Assembly: GCA_015179025.1 (NCBI GenBank)
Contig: WHUX01000233.1
Span: 1 to 64,000, forward strand
From: Terfezia claveryi
Taxonomy: Eukaryota > Ascomycota > Pezizomycetes > Pezizales > Pezizaceae
DNA: 64,000 nucleotides
Reading direction: 5' to 3'
The translations under genes were made by a program, and so were the position numbers. Positions 23,201 to 35,334 of this stretch are shown here, in pieces. Each line of letters opens with the position of its first letter. Positions within the stretch are counted from its first letter, which is position 1. The notes under the pieces are model-generated. The model made no database searches. It saw only the letters and a program-made list of their open reading frames with translations, and was not told the origin of the DNA.

Positions 23201-25928
23201 CCCTGCTGGAGTAACATTCTCTTTCATAGGGGTAACTTCCTCCTTGACGGGTGTTGGCTCCTCTGCAATAGGAGTAGATTCTACTTCTGGCACAATTGTA
23301 TGAGCGGGTACAACCTTGGAAACATCTTCCTCGGGAGTAGTGTCAACAATTTGAGGTACGGAAGTAACAACTTCCTCCAAATCGACAGCAGGTGCTGGTG
23401 CGGATGGGCCAGCTTCGACAACCTTTACCGGGGCAGCAATCTCTACCTTGACCTCACCCACCTCCTTCTCTGGCTCAAGTGCAACAATCTCCGTCTCTGG
23501 CTGCTCAGCGACTGGTTCAACAAGAGGTGCGACTTCTTCAGCTGGTGTCGCAGCAGGGGATTCAACTTCCCTTGGCTCTGGGGAAACAGGGGTGTCGACC
23601 GCGTCGGCAATCTCACTAACAACAGTCTCCACAGATTCCTTAGCTACTTCAGTGACTGCCTCGTCCTCAAGGCGCCTTGTTTCTACCTTTGGTTGTTCTG
23701 GGATCGGGGATGCAATCTGATTAGGCGCCACGTAGACAGGCGCCTCCTCGATAGCCGGCTCAGCAATAGGAAAAATATGGACCTCCTTCTCCTCCTGCGG
23801 CTTAGCAATCATCTCCTTTGCAACTGCAGCAGTAGTCTCTGCTGCTGTCTCTGCTCCTGCTCCTTTATCCAGAGCACCCCACTCTCCCAAATTCTCAGTC
23901 ATAGGTGCTTTCCCTATAAGTGCGTCGATTTCCTTGTCATCCGGAATTGCTTCCACGATGCGAGGCTCCAAATTCTCTGGCTCAGGCTCCTTTTGCTTCC
24001 CCTTGTCACTAGTATTATCAGCGGATATTGATGGTGGGGCATTTGTCTCAATGGCAGGGAGCTCAACGGGAGGAATAACAATTCCCGGAGGAGCGAAGAA
24101 TGGATCGAATAGATCGCTCTCTCCAGCCGGTGGTGGGGTGGGAGCATGCGGGAGGATAGAGAAGACTCCATCCTTGGCTTCATCACCGGAGAGGGAGAGT
24201 GGCGGAGTAGGTGGGTGAGATACCGGAGCGGAAGCAACAGGTCCTGGTAAGGGTAAGGGAAGTTGCTCTGGTCTCGCCGCTTCAGCTGGGAAAGTTGATT
24301 CTTGGTGCTCTTCGGGATGCTCGTGTGTGGTCGGAGGACGGTTGTTCGGGGGCTGGAAGGATCCTGCACGTGAGAAGGCATGTCAGTAAAAAAAAATGCC
24401 CGCATGCATCATGTAGTACCCCATAAATCTAAACGCTGCACAACAAAATAAAAGCCGCATTGAAATAAACAGAAAGTGAACAAAACAAAACTGCCGAATA
24501 TTTATATGATGAAAAACGGTTTCTGGAGAGAAAAAAGGGTATAGACCAATGGTATCACTATAGCCCACTCTCGGAGGCGCCTCTACATGCATCTCTACTG
24601 CCTCCTGCTCCTCCAGTTTAGGACACCCCCCTTCTGAGCTTGCCTGTTCTTCCGCTGCACTCTCCTCAGTAGGCGCATGGCCAGCATCAATGCTTTCCCA
24701 TTCCTCATCATATATATGAAAATATTCAGTAGAGTCATGGGTATTGATATTCGCTCCCCTGATCACACATTTCGCGCATGGAACGCTGTCGAAGATTGCA
24801 GTATATGCCAGCGTCGGGAGATAGTCAAGCAATCCCCCAAGGGAGCGAGTAACAAGGCCGATGCTTTCTTAACTCAGGCAGTACAATGAGATATTTTTCC
24901 CTAGTGTGGGGTAGGAGTAGTGGTAATGGGGGCAGTTAATGAAAAAACTAAAACACAACTAGAGATGATGGAGTTGAGCTGAAATGAGATGAGATGGTGC
25001 GATTGAAATGGAGTGCGGCGATGCTCCTCTAGAGAGATGACAGCGCATATGATTCCGGAAGCCAAGTGGTAAGGAAAACATAATTGTGCGAGTAGAGTAG
25101 AATAAGAAGTGCGGAAACAAAAAGACACGTTCTGATTCCTTCGAAAACAGCTGGCAAAAGGAGCTTACTATGAATCTCGCCGGGTACCATCACCGACGAC
25201 CTTCTCCCCGCTCGTCTATCCGCAGCATATGGTCCATCCTCATCATTCAAAACAATCTCTGCCGTAGCTCGCGATGTATCTCGTCCATGTTTATGTTTAT
25301 GTAATGAATCTCCCGTCACAATGTTCACCTCATCGAATCCCTCAGTGGGAACATAAAATCCTTCTCTCTCCAAGTCTTCCTTCAATTTCCGCACTTCCTC
25401 CCGGTTTCGCTTCTGTCGGTCCTGTTCCCACTGCTGCCGCCGCAAACGTGTCACGCTAGACTCCCGACTTCGTGCCGCAATAGACTCGCTGTCAAGGACA
25501 TCTCCGGCTGACCGTGACCGGTTATGGCGTGGAGTAGAAGTTCCTGAGTTTGTGACGCTCGGTGCAGTTCTTCCAAGTTTCGCATAGAGAAATTTGGTAA
25601 GTGATAAACTCGCGGTGGTATAGGATTTTGTATTCGGTGTCGATTCCGCAGTAACTGTATGTCTATGTGAGATAATAGTCGGGCGGGGCTGTGTGTCCAG
25701 GAGTGTGGAAACAGTGCCAATAACTGGCCGTGACACCGTGACTGGTTTCAGAAGTGGATACATCGCTGTTTCTGACTCTCCAACTTCTCCGTGTCGTTGG
25801 GTTGAAGAATTCGGCGGCGAGGAGCCGGTGCTGGAAGCACTGTATGTTGAGTCGATGGAGGAATAAGATGATGCGTAGCCAGAGGAAAAGGTCGTGAATG
25901 GGTTGTTGAAGAAGGTGCTAAATGACAT
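20300..25928 (-). CDS. Long disordered host protein with repeated basic motifs (three exons)
   Basis: I do not recognise a named family. My model starts at ATG 25928 (MSFSTFFNNPF). Exon 1 is 25928-25169, with donor A|GTAAGC. Exon 2 is 24867 to about 24559, with acceptor TTAAG; its donor is GTGATA, or alternatively GTCTAT after 24547. Exon 3 is 24363-20300, with acceptor GTGCAG. All phases agree and give about 1,710 residues. The N-terminal part has a basic, coiled-coil-like segment (RLRRQQWEQDRQKRNREEVRKLKEDLE split by short breaks). The middle is Pro/Glu/Val-rich and looks disordered. The last ~650 residues hold repeated motifs of the type RRNTMTMNNAVNFMMLRKK in at least five clear versions, plus shorter GRTFSFGSKK-like and C-terminal KTFMAFNKKK pieces, separated by acidic or Ala/Pro linkers. 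No signal peptide or membrane segment is evident. The lack of stops over 4 kb and the matching splice phases make this a real gene. Confidence 0.8.
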
Positions 25929-28900
25929 TCGATATTCGTGAGAGTGGCTCAAGGAAGTCAGATGTGGGCAAGGTGGATGCTGGGTGGTAGGTAGTGCGGT
26001 GAAGCTACAGATGCAGTGGGATTGCCTGACAGCACACACACATATGCAAATGCAGCACGGCGCGAGTCCCGCAGCGGGAGGGGGGGTAGGTACTCTACCT
26101 AAGCTGCTCACCGATAGGGAGCCCCGGGGAGCAGCAGTGCCTCCACGCCGGAGGGTGGTGGGGGTGGAGGTGGTGGAGAGTGTGCTCTAATAGTTATCAA
26201 AGGACATTCAAGTCACCGTCAGTGGGATGGTCAAATGCAGGAACCTCTCCTCTAGAAGTCTTCAAACAAAACAAGAAATCAAATATCAGCAGCGGAGATG
26301 CTGGTAGAAGCAAGATTTGTATCGTCTCTTGTTTCCAAGGCCAAGACCCTGCGCAGGTTTTTTCCACCAAATACAACAAGATACGCACGGTCGATGCTAT
26401 CTTGGTGTTTATATAAAAGGAAGAAAACTCAGCGGCGTTGTTACTCGAACGAACTCACCAATACCGGTATGCTTGTGACTGACGCACAGTCAAAGCTCTT
26501 GCAGCCCTCGGCACTCGCTAGATATCCCCTACAACGTTAGTTCCTCTTTTTTTTTTTCTCTTACTCCGTATTGGATTTCACCCTTTGAGGTCTTGATCAC
26601 TTCAATCTCCAAGTACAGCCACACTGTTTGGTCCTAGCTTTATTAGTGGTACTGGGAGAGCCAGGGTGTGAAGGTGGCTACACCAAGATTGCCAACACGG
26701 GTGTGGTTGAATATGATGTCGATAGCATGTGCGTAGGATCAAATTGGAATCGAGTTGAAGCTGTCGAAGCCAATTCGAGACGTAATGCTCCGAGCGGGGA
26801 ACCGGCTGATGAACGAACGAGGAAGTGCGATCAAGCAGAACTCCGCATTCTATATGATGCCGGCTATATCAATGTATGAATAGGTTCCACTTGTACATAT
26901 GTATGTATGTCATTATCGAGTAGGTAGAGGTATTTCCAAGCAAATCGGGGCAGTAACGGTGACCCATCCAGAGATACAGTAACGCTAATAAAGTCCCCCC
27001 ATCCTTGAGAAGCAATTTTTAACCCAATTGAATGCTCTCCGCCTGGTGAATGACTTTTTTAAATTCTGTCGACTGGACCGCCGTTGGGAGTAGGCGCGCA
27101 AGAAGAAGGTGATGGGTGAGACATGCATGGGCTATCCACTCATCTTCCCTTTATTTTTCTTCGATTATCTGTCTGGACAGGGAGCCCAGAGGGGCGAGGC
27201 GAGGCTAATGCACCATGCGCGTTATGTATTGTTGTCCGTGTTCCACATACGTGGTTGTTGAGTCGCAATGGTGCTTTTTGCATAGGATGCAAGCAGGATA
27301 TCGAGCAGGGGACTCTTCCTAGGTGTTCTAGGCGAAGACCACGTCAGTCAGTCCTAACCATATTCTAGCTATATCGCTTAGAGTTGGTAGATAGCGAATG
27401 AACGCTCTCCATTTCTTGTGCCGTCGACGAATCAGTACCTCAAAAGGTATGATATGCAGCGGATACCTCTTCTCAACGAGGGTGTACATAAGTAGCAGGC
27501 ATGTGAAGAAATCTCTGACAGTGCCGAATAAGATAAGCAGAAAACCAAAGATATCAAGCATCTAGATATTACAGGTTTTTGGGTATTTATTCTTGACGCT
27601 GCCCCTCAAAATGGTTTTGTTTGATGCACAAGTCCACCACAAATAAACATGGGTATCATATCATATTTTGCGGAGTTTAAAGAACATAAGTACCCCAAAG
27701 TGGGGTCCAATTTAAGCACCTGAGCATCTTTGACGTTCGCCCTAGCTTGACATCGGTCTGATCTTCAAACGTTTCAGATGCCCCGCCAGTGAGAGTCCCC
27801 AGAGGATCCAGATACTGTATATCTATCGGCAAGGTTGCATTTTTGTTATTTTATGACAGGATGGATGGGCCAGCAATATGCCCAATTACAAACAACTGTC
27901 GAGCCCCTGGCCATCACTAACTTTAAGCTTGGAATCTGCATCTCTGCGTTTCGTGAGCGTGAGCTTGAGATGGCGAGGCACGGCGTACGACAAATTGAAA
28001 CGTGTGGACGGTTTTCAAGGGATCGAATTAAACACTTCATCAACCCCATCTGCGTTACCCCCGCATTCCCCCCTTCACCGTATTCGCTTGTCCGTTATCC
28101 AATGTTTAGGGTATAATATTTTCCAATTGGTGTGGTCTGATCAATGCTGATACGTTGTATGCAAACACCAACCTATTGCCAGCCATCGATCGGAAGCACA
28201 AAAGTAGAAAACAAGTGCTGCTCCTTGTTCCTTTCGATCCGATTGCATGCCTCATACAGAGTATCTTGCAGAATCACTCCAACATGGAGCTTCCTGAGGT
28301 CATGGTTCATCCCTCGTGCACTGACAATACATAGGTGACTACAGAGCCTAAGCCATGTTTAAGAACAGGCATAAGCCCTTATTTTAGTCTGGCGAGATTG
28401 TTATTTCAGTCGGACCGTCATAACTTTTAATCTCGTAAGCATCTATCCCCCACATATCGCCTCTTACCTGATACGTCATACTGCTTGGGAAAGCTGTCAC
28501 TATCCACCGCCTCGCATCAACTAGTAACCATCACGAACTCCTTTGCTTTAGCGGAGTTAGTTTAAATCCCGCCACTGCACACTACATCGCGTGATGTAGA
28601 AAACCGTGTATTCGGATGTCTCTGAATATGGGTATCATAACGCAAATATTGACAATCTAGAGAAAACAATCCTATTCTAGCGAGGTGCTCTCGCCCCGCC
28701 TTTTTTCGCGAATATTTGCGGGTACCCGGGACAGGCGGACGGACAGGTGGAAGCATCTCCGTAAAGAGGGGTTCCGTTCCGGAAAGGTAACTTTAAGCCA
28801 TATTTCCATAGGTGTGTGAAACTCACACCAAAGCGAATACCGGGGTTCCCATAGAATTACTGCCCCTATGTAGATCATTTAGAAACGTTCTGTCGCGAAT

Positions 28901-29000
28901 TTTCTTTCAAGTGGAATGTGGCGAACGGGGAAGAAGTTTTGGTTTTTGGCTGTATTTGCTAGCCATTTCGCAGCTCATTCCACTGGAGATGTTTCTTGCT
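25929..29000. other. Intergenic region upstream of the host gene
   Basis: The first few hundred bases should hold the promoter and 5' UTR of the minus-strand gene. The rest has only short frames without recognisable domains. These include a hydrophobic 77-codon minus-strand frame at 27328-27561 and an 83-codon plus-strand frame at 26628-26879, neither convincing. Base composition is balanced, with no sign of the RIP-like decay seen in the flanking repeats. Confidence 0.5.
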
Positions 29001-29028
29001 CTCAGGATAAGACACCAACCCTTGCTAA

Positions 29029-29100
29029 ACCGGTAGTCTTATGCCAAGACCCTACTGCTAGGTTGTTCTTAGTAGGGTCTTGGCATGAGACTAAAACCGG
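29029..29100. repeat. Long hairpin (ATGCCAAGACCCTACT stem)
   Basis: A perfect 16-bp stem, ATGCCAAGACCCTACT with AGTAGGGTCTTGGCAT, encloses a 14-base loop. It extends outward with small mismatches through TAGTCT and CCGG. Related CCGGTTTAGACTAGG and GGTCTGGTTTGG strings lie nearby (about 29125 and 29580). This could be a MITE end, a transposon remnant or a transcribed hairpin. Confidence 0.65.
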
Positions 29101-29312
29101 ACTGCATAAATCCATAGAATCCCGTCCGGTTTAGACTAGGTCCGGTATAACAAATTTTGCGGGCGGAGTAACAAGAGAACCTCATCACACCGCAACACGA
29201 GCAGATCAAGGAAAGTTAATAAGTAAGATCTATAACGTTCTGACAGTGTAAGGAGGTCGCTAATATTATTATGGGATGGGTGTTAAGCGGGCTTTCTCTC
29301 TGAAAAAGAAAT

Positions 29313-29534
29313 ATGAGATCTGTCAACCGCTTTTTCCAAAGCATGTCTGTTTCTGCTCTTGCTTCTACGCACACTCCAACTCAACTCACCATTCGAGACT
29401 TGGTTGATACTATTGGTCAGGCACAAGATGGACTTAAATATTATCAGCAGAAGCATAAGGTTCAAGCATCACTTAAGGACTTCTGGGTTCCAACTTCCTT
29501 TTCCTCAAATACCCCGTCCGGTTCTGCTGATTAA
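29313..29534 (+). CDS. Small ORF with a PCNA-interacting (PIP-box) motif
   Basis: The 73-residue ORF starts at ATG 29313. Near its C-terminus it has QASLKDFW (residues 51-58), which fits the PIP-box consensus Q-x-x-[LIM]-x-x-[FY]-[FYW]. From established knowledge, pogo-type transposases carry a PIP box near the C-terminus; the hairpin and CCGGT-rich strings around this ORF fit a DNA-transposon remnant. It may instead be a small host gene or chance. No catalytic residues are present in this fragment. Confidence 0.35.
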   Translation: MRSVNRFFQSMSVSALASTHTPTQLTIRDLVDTIGQAQDGLKYYQQKHKVQASLKDFWVPTSFSSNTPSGSAD

Positions 29535-29802
29535 TTTTCTATGAATATATATATTTTTTTATTCTTGAGATTCCTTGCCGGTCTGGTTTGGTATAGCCAA
29601 AGCCCGTCCGTCAAGTTTTCCGGTTAAAGGCAGACTGTATGTAGTTCTTACATGCTCTAAAAACAATGTTCAAACCACAACCAGACTAGCTCAAACCTAC
29701 AGAGGGGCTTGTGCCAACTTGCTTAATGTCTCATAGTCTATCCTGTAGAATGCAAGAGTTATATAAGCTAAGAATAAAGCTTATTTGCACTCTAAAAGAT
29801 TC
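29535..29802. other. Spacer between gene island and repeat block
   Basis: AT-rich, with CCAGACTAG and CTTGTGCCAAC strings resembling the foldback unit at 17.5-18.5 kb. No gene was seen. From here to about 35 kb the sequence becomes AT-rich and stop-dense. Confidence 0.5.
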
Positions 29803-30434
29803 TGAAACAATGGCTCTAGAGATAAGGTGACTAAGAGGTATACTAGGACAAGAGCAGGGCTAGAATAAGATATATATAGAAATGCTATATATATGACTAG
29901 GAGAAGGCAAGGATAGGGGGTAAAGGTAAGAGATAAGAGGTAAAAAGTAAGGGGTAGAAGATATATGGAAGTAGTTGCTATATATATTAGAGGGAAATAG
30001 CTATATTGTAGAGTTGTTCATAAAATAAAGTAAGACAAAGGAATATATAAGGGAGGTACACCTTCAAGAAAAGAGGTAAGATCTTATATTAAGTATACAA
30101 GATGTTAGATAGGGATTTAATGACAATACAAGAGTAAGGGACTTTATATATATAAGTAGCTAGAGTAATAGAAGAAATAAGCTTCCTGAGATCCCTATTT
30201 TGGAAGCTAAGTAGAGTATAATGATAACCTATTACCTACATATAAGGTGATATCTAATACTATAATAAAGAGATAATAATAATATAATACATAGGCAGAA
30301 TTTTGTTTAAATATCAGATAAGACTAAGGTAATACTCTATCACCTATAGTTATAAGTAATAACAAAAACAATAAAAATACCTATATTACAAATAATGACA
30401 AAAATAATGAAAACTAAAAGGAGGTAGTTATGAT
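29803..30434 (-). repeat. LTR of the Gyp4 family (minus strand), RIP-like
   Basis: Reverse complement of the Gyp4 LTR (compare 52859-53487). It is about 630 bp long, with the family promoter region and heavy C-to-T/G-to-A change. It is followed by the family's PPT-proximal internal sequence at 30435-30685. Confidence 0.75.
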
Positions 30435-30685
30435 ACTATCCTTACTTTAGGCTAGAGCTCTAGCAACTAGAGGTCTGAGTATAACAACCAGCAAATAATA
30501 TAGAAAACAATAATAATAAATATAATAAGAAGAACCTCAATCCCAACTTGAAACAATAATAAGAACAAAAACAATAATAAAAATAAGAGTCAGATAGATT
30601 ATACTATTTGGCTCTTGAAAGGTATAATATTATCTAGCTAGATGAGGCTTCTTTAAGTATTATTAGTAGAATAGGGTAACCAAAT
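30435..30685 (-). repeat. Internal 3' fragment of a Gyp4-family element
   Basis: Matches the ~260 bp between the chromodomain stop and the 3' LTR of Gyp4 (52620-52858) in reverse complement. It includes the altered polypurine tract and the block CTAGAGCTCTAGCAACTAG. Confidence 0.65.
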
Positions 30686-31613
30686 TGTAATAATGGCTCT
30701 GAAGACAAAGTAACCAAGAGGTATGCTAGGGCAAGAGTAAGGCTAGAGTAATATATATATAGGAATGCTATATATATAACTAGAAGAAAAGGCTAGGATA
30801 GGGACAAGGACAAGGATAAGAGAGGCATATAAGAGTAGTAAAAGGCAGCAAGGCTATAGAGCTATTCAATAGATCATAGTAAGACAAGGGGGTGTACAAA
30901 TGAGGTATACATTTACAGAGAGAAGTAAGGTCCTATATTAGGTATATAAGATATTAGATAGGGATCTAACAATAGTATAAGGGACAGAAGCTATATATAT
31001 ATGATTTCGGGATAGAGCAATAGAAGGAATAAGCTTCCCGAAATCTTTATCTTGGGAGCTAAGCAGGATAGCAATAACTTATCACCTGCATCGTAGGTAA
31101 TGCCTAAAGTAATAATAAGGAGATAACTAATAAATAACAATACAATACTCGGATAGAATACTGTCCGAGTATTAAGTAGGACTAAGGCAACACTCTATTA
31201 CTTACAATCATAGGTAATAACAAAGACAACCAAGTATGCTGTTGTAATATTATTCCCCCTTTAGGGTAGAGCTCTAGTGACAAGAAGGCTTTGGGTATGA
31301 CAACTAGCAAAATCAACATAGGAAACAATAACAATTGCAAGAATGAGAACCCTAACTCCAAACAAAAATAAAGACCCATCACCTATACCACAGGTAATAA
31401 TAAAGACAATAATAAGAATGCAAAGTTATAACCTTAATTAACTGGGTGAGGCTTCCTGAAGTATTGCTAGTAGAATAGGATAACTAAATTCTATACATTT
31501 TCTAAGTCCTCTGCAGATTGCCAAGTAGTTTCCTCATCCTCTACCTACTTGACTTTATACTGAACTCATCTATAGTGCTTTCTGGAGTCCAGTACTATTA
31601 CAGGTGAGCTATA
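30686..31613 (-). repeat. Second Gyp4-family 3' end: LTR plus chromodomain tail
   Basis: LTR at 30686-31249, shortened to about 564 bp. The PPT-proximal region follows, then at about 31490-31613 the last part of the integrase-chromodomain coding sequence. It matches Gyp4 52490-52600 in reverse complement. The match stops at 31613, so the fragment is truncated. Confidence 0.7.
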
Positions 31614-32500
31614 ACTATAGAAATACTTTAGAGAAAGAATAGATAATTAGTAGAGAGAAGTATAAATACAGCTACAATTTGGGTGTATTGTAGACTTAAT
31701 AAGAGTAAAGCTATATAAGACTTAGAACACAGCTTAGGTCTTATTTTATTAACTATATAAAAGTGATGGGTTATATAGAAGCTTAGATCTAATAACAAAT
31801 AATTAAATCTAAATGATGCTTCCTATAACAGCTTAGTAGTATTGACATCAGGTTGTTACCTAATTAGGAAGATGCTTCCTAATTAAGAATACTACAGTCT
31901 AATATATATTGATTAGACAGCCCAAACTATAACATGTTACAGTTAGGCTGATATACAGGAGCTAACTTGAATACATCCAATAACAATACATAAATGACAT
32001 ATAAAATAAAATATAATAGAAACGAGAAGAGAGATACAAGCATAAGATCTAATATTAGAGGCTACACACTTTAATACACCAATCTTTTTATCTGCACTAC
32101 CCTATCTATATAGTTGATCAGGCTATATTAGTTAGCATTGTAGTAGAGTATTAGTATTAGCTCTTGAAGAGGTAAGTCCCTTACCTGAGCCTTAATATTA
32201 CTCCCTGTTACAAGGCAGCTGTCCTCAGCTAAATATAAATTTTTCTAACCTTAGAGAAGACAAGTATTAGTAATAGCTTAGGTAACTGCGGTAGCAGATA
32301 TAATACTATTCTTAGTAAGATATCTCTCTCCCTATAGTATGAGATACTACAAGACTAGTATACTTACATATGTATGCTATAGCCATTAAAAACCAAACCT
32401 CTCACTAAAAAACGTATAGGGAAAAGGTGACAAGTAAGAGAGTAAAAGGTACTATATCTTTATCTATAAACTTAACTCGACATAAGTCTGAACCTCAGAC
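31614..32500. other. AT-rich repeat remnant, probably 3' LTR region of Gyp3
   Basis: Lies downstream of the Gyp3 chromodomain on the minus strand. It contains an inverted repeat CCTAATTAGGAAG / CTTCCTAATTAAG at about 31858-31887. LTR ends could not be fixed because no second copy is in the window. Confidence 0.4.
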
Positions 32501-32509
32501 ATCTCTTTT

Positions 32510-35082
32510 ATTATATAGCTTATTAGAGAACTTCTTTCGATACTTCTTGAGCTCTTCTAAGTAGTTATCCAACTTGTCAAAGGTTTCCTAAGTATCTTTA
32601 AATTTTATATATTCTATCCAATACACTCTATACTTAACCACTCCTTTGTTTTTGTGAGAGTCTATAATGGATTCAACTTCAAAGATATCTAGTTCATTTT
32701 CATCCATATTTTGTAGCTTGTTTCATTATTTGAATGGCTTAAGAAGGGTGACATGAATAACATTATGTCATTGTATACCTTATTGAACTTCGAGCCTATA
32801 TATATGTAAACCAATAGCTTCAATAACCTTGTAAGGTCTGATCCACTTACTAGTGAGAGAATAGTTATTCCCTGCTCATATTTGTAGGTTCTAGCAGTCA
32901 ACTAATACCCAGTTATCAATAGTAAACCTGTGTGCCTTTTTAAGATATATAGTACTTCTTTTATAGTTGATTTACTTAAAAGTATCATGGATTAGGTTAT
33001 ACATAGTTATTATTCGGTCTAGCTATTCTTCAGTAGTGGGAGAGGAAAATTCATAGTTGTCTGAGAAGTAAATAGAGCAAGAGTCAAAGCCATAAAGATT
33101 TTGGTAGGAGAAGTATTTGTAGGTAGAGTGGGTGGCAGTGTTGTAGGCAAACTTGGCTAAGGGTAGCTATTGTTTCCATTAAGCTTGCCTATCATGATAG
33201 TAAATATAGAGGTATTGTTTAAGTGTTTGAACTACTCATTCTGCAAGTCCATTGGTTTGAGGGTGGTAGGCAGTAGAGAGACATAGTGTAATATTGAGCT
33301 TTTGGTTAAGCTTTTTGAGGAATCTGGAGGTGAATTAAGGACCACAGTTAAAAGTAATATATTGAGGGAAGCTATAGAGTCTCTATATCTTGTTAATATA
33401 GGTATCTGCAATATTAGATACTGTCTATATAGTCTTTACTAGAATATAATATTGTACTTTCATAAACCAATCTGTAATAATAAGTATTGTATTAAAACCT
33501 TCCTACTCTAGTAGCTTACTAACGAAGTCTATAGCTATTTCCTGAAATAGTTATTTTCTAGTTAGTATTAGTACTAACTTTGTTTGCCTGCTATGCCTAT
33601 CTGCCTTTGCTTTTTGATACTTAGTATATCCTGCTACATAGTTTACAATATCTTCCTACCATTTATTTTATGTAAAATTCTTTGATACTAGCTTTTAAGT
33701 ACAATATCTTCTCCAATGTCCTACCACTTGACTATTATAGTACTGCTTTAACACTTCTAACTTGAATTCAGGGGGTATAATCTATAGTCTATCCTTCTTT
33801 TGCCATCCTGCTATATCTATCCCTTCTACTTCAATATCTTCTGCTTCCTCTTTATCCTTTTCCTCTAGTACCATAAGCTATCTATCTTCAAAAAATCTGG
33901 CATTCATACTAGATTTCTCTTCTTTTAAATATCTAGATAGATCATCTGGCTTGCCTATCTTTGAACTAGATCTATAGTAAATATTATAGATAAACTCTAA
34001 TATGTAGAAGTACTAGGTAGCTTGACAGGAGTTGAGCTTCTCCTTTATATTAAAATATTGTAACCCTTAATAGTCTGTATAGATATTTACTAAAACACCT
34101 ACTAATTAATCTCGCCACTTCCAGAAATAGTCTACAATTGCAAACAATTCTTTATTATGGATAGGCCAGTTGCATTGAGCTGTAGAGAGGGTTTTTGCAT
34201 GGTATTCAATGGGGTAAAGTTGCTTTCCTCCATTAACAATATAGTATTAAGAAAAAATACTAGTAATAGCCTGATTGCTTGTATCAGTCTCTATAATTGT
34301 CTCAAGTTGTTTGTCAAACTATATAAGAATTAGTGCTGTGAGGAATTATTCTCAGAGGTCTTCGAAGACTTACTATTGCTTATATCCTCAACTGAAAGAA
34401 ACATTTTTTGTTAAGTCAATTAACAGGTATGCTTTTGTACTATAGTTGGCAATAAATCGATAGTAGTAATTAGTAAAGCCTAAAAATGCTCATACCTTTT
34501 TCTTCTTAGTAGGAATAGGCTACTGTGATATAGTTTTGAGCTTGGAGGAGTCCATTCAAACTTGCTAACTATTGACGATATGACTAAGGAATAAGGTCTC
34601 TTGAACATGGAATTCAGACTTTATGAGGTTGACTGCTAGCCTATACTAGATGTATTGCTAAAGAACCTTTTTGACTAGCTGCTGATGTTCTTCTTCTGTC
34701 TTACCTCAGTAGATAAAGATGTTGTCCAAGTACCAGATACATCCTTCTATATTCTTAAAGATTATATCCATAATCTCTTGAAAAGTAGCTAAAGCATTAG
34801 TCAATTCGAACAGCATAACAGTATATTTGAATAGTCCCTTCTTTATCTTAAATACCATCAGCAAGAAAAAAGTGGCATCGGGATGCCAGGTAGTGTCTCC
34901 AGGAGACAAACTATTTTCTTTCCTGATGACTATCTTCCACTCATCTTCTTATGCAATTATGATAAGATTATAGCCATTCTTAAGGTTCAATCATGTGAAC
35001 TATTTACCTCTATGAGTTTTATCGAGTAACTCTGAGATAAGAGGGAGTAGGTATTTGTTTGAGATTGTAAGATGATTGAAAG
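32510..35082 (-). pseudogene. Gyp3: minus-strand Gypsy pol remnant (RT to chromodomain)
   Basis: Read on the minus strand from 35082: RT with LLPLISELLD, a PFG-box relic LFELTNALATF and the active-site relic YLDNIFIY (second D changed to N). RNase H has YPIEYHAKTLS. The integrase has an H2C2 zinc finger, D in IAIDFVSKLLE, FNCGP where a D is expected (D to N), and TAYHPQTNGLAE. A chromodomain ends it (EVESIIDSHKNKGVVKYRVYW, about 32680-32560). There are dozens of stops, mostly TGG to TAG/TGA and CAA/CAG to TAA/TAG types. The 5' half (Gag, protease) is absent because a Gyp4-family LTR cuts in at 35083. Confidence 0.8.
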
Positions 35083-35334
35083 TGTAACATGAGCTCTGAG
35101 AACAAGGTGACTAAGAGGTACATTGGGGTAAGGGCAGAGCTAAAGTAAGACATATATAGGAATGCTATATATATGACTAGGGAAAGGCTGGGATGAGACA
35201 AAGGTAGGGGGCAAGAGGCAAGAACAAGAGACACTCGGAAGCAGTTGCCGCATGTGTTAGAGAGAGGCAGCTGTACTGCCGAGCTGTTTATAAGACAAGG
35301 GGGTGCATAAAGGAGGTATACAAGTGCTGGGAGA
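35083..35334 (-). repeat. 3' half of a Gyp4-family LTR (minus orientation)
   Basis: Begins TGTAACATGAGC, the reverse complement of the LTR 3' end, and stops where element X starts. Its missing 5' half is found at 49547-49776 in the opposite orientation, which supports the inversion model. Confidence 0.75.

Noticed and set aside
20313..24426. Several plus-strand frames of 60-265 codons opposite the host gene
   Set aside because: They are shadows of a GC-rich minus-strand coding exon; composition is Ser/Gly/Leu-rich and no domain is visible.
27328..27561. Small hydrophobic minus-strand ORF as a membrane protein
   Set aside because: A single short frame with no homology that I recognise, no splice partner and no neighbours; too weak to annotate.
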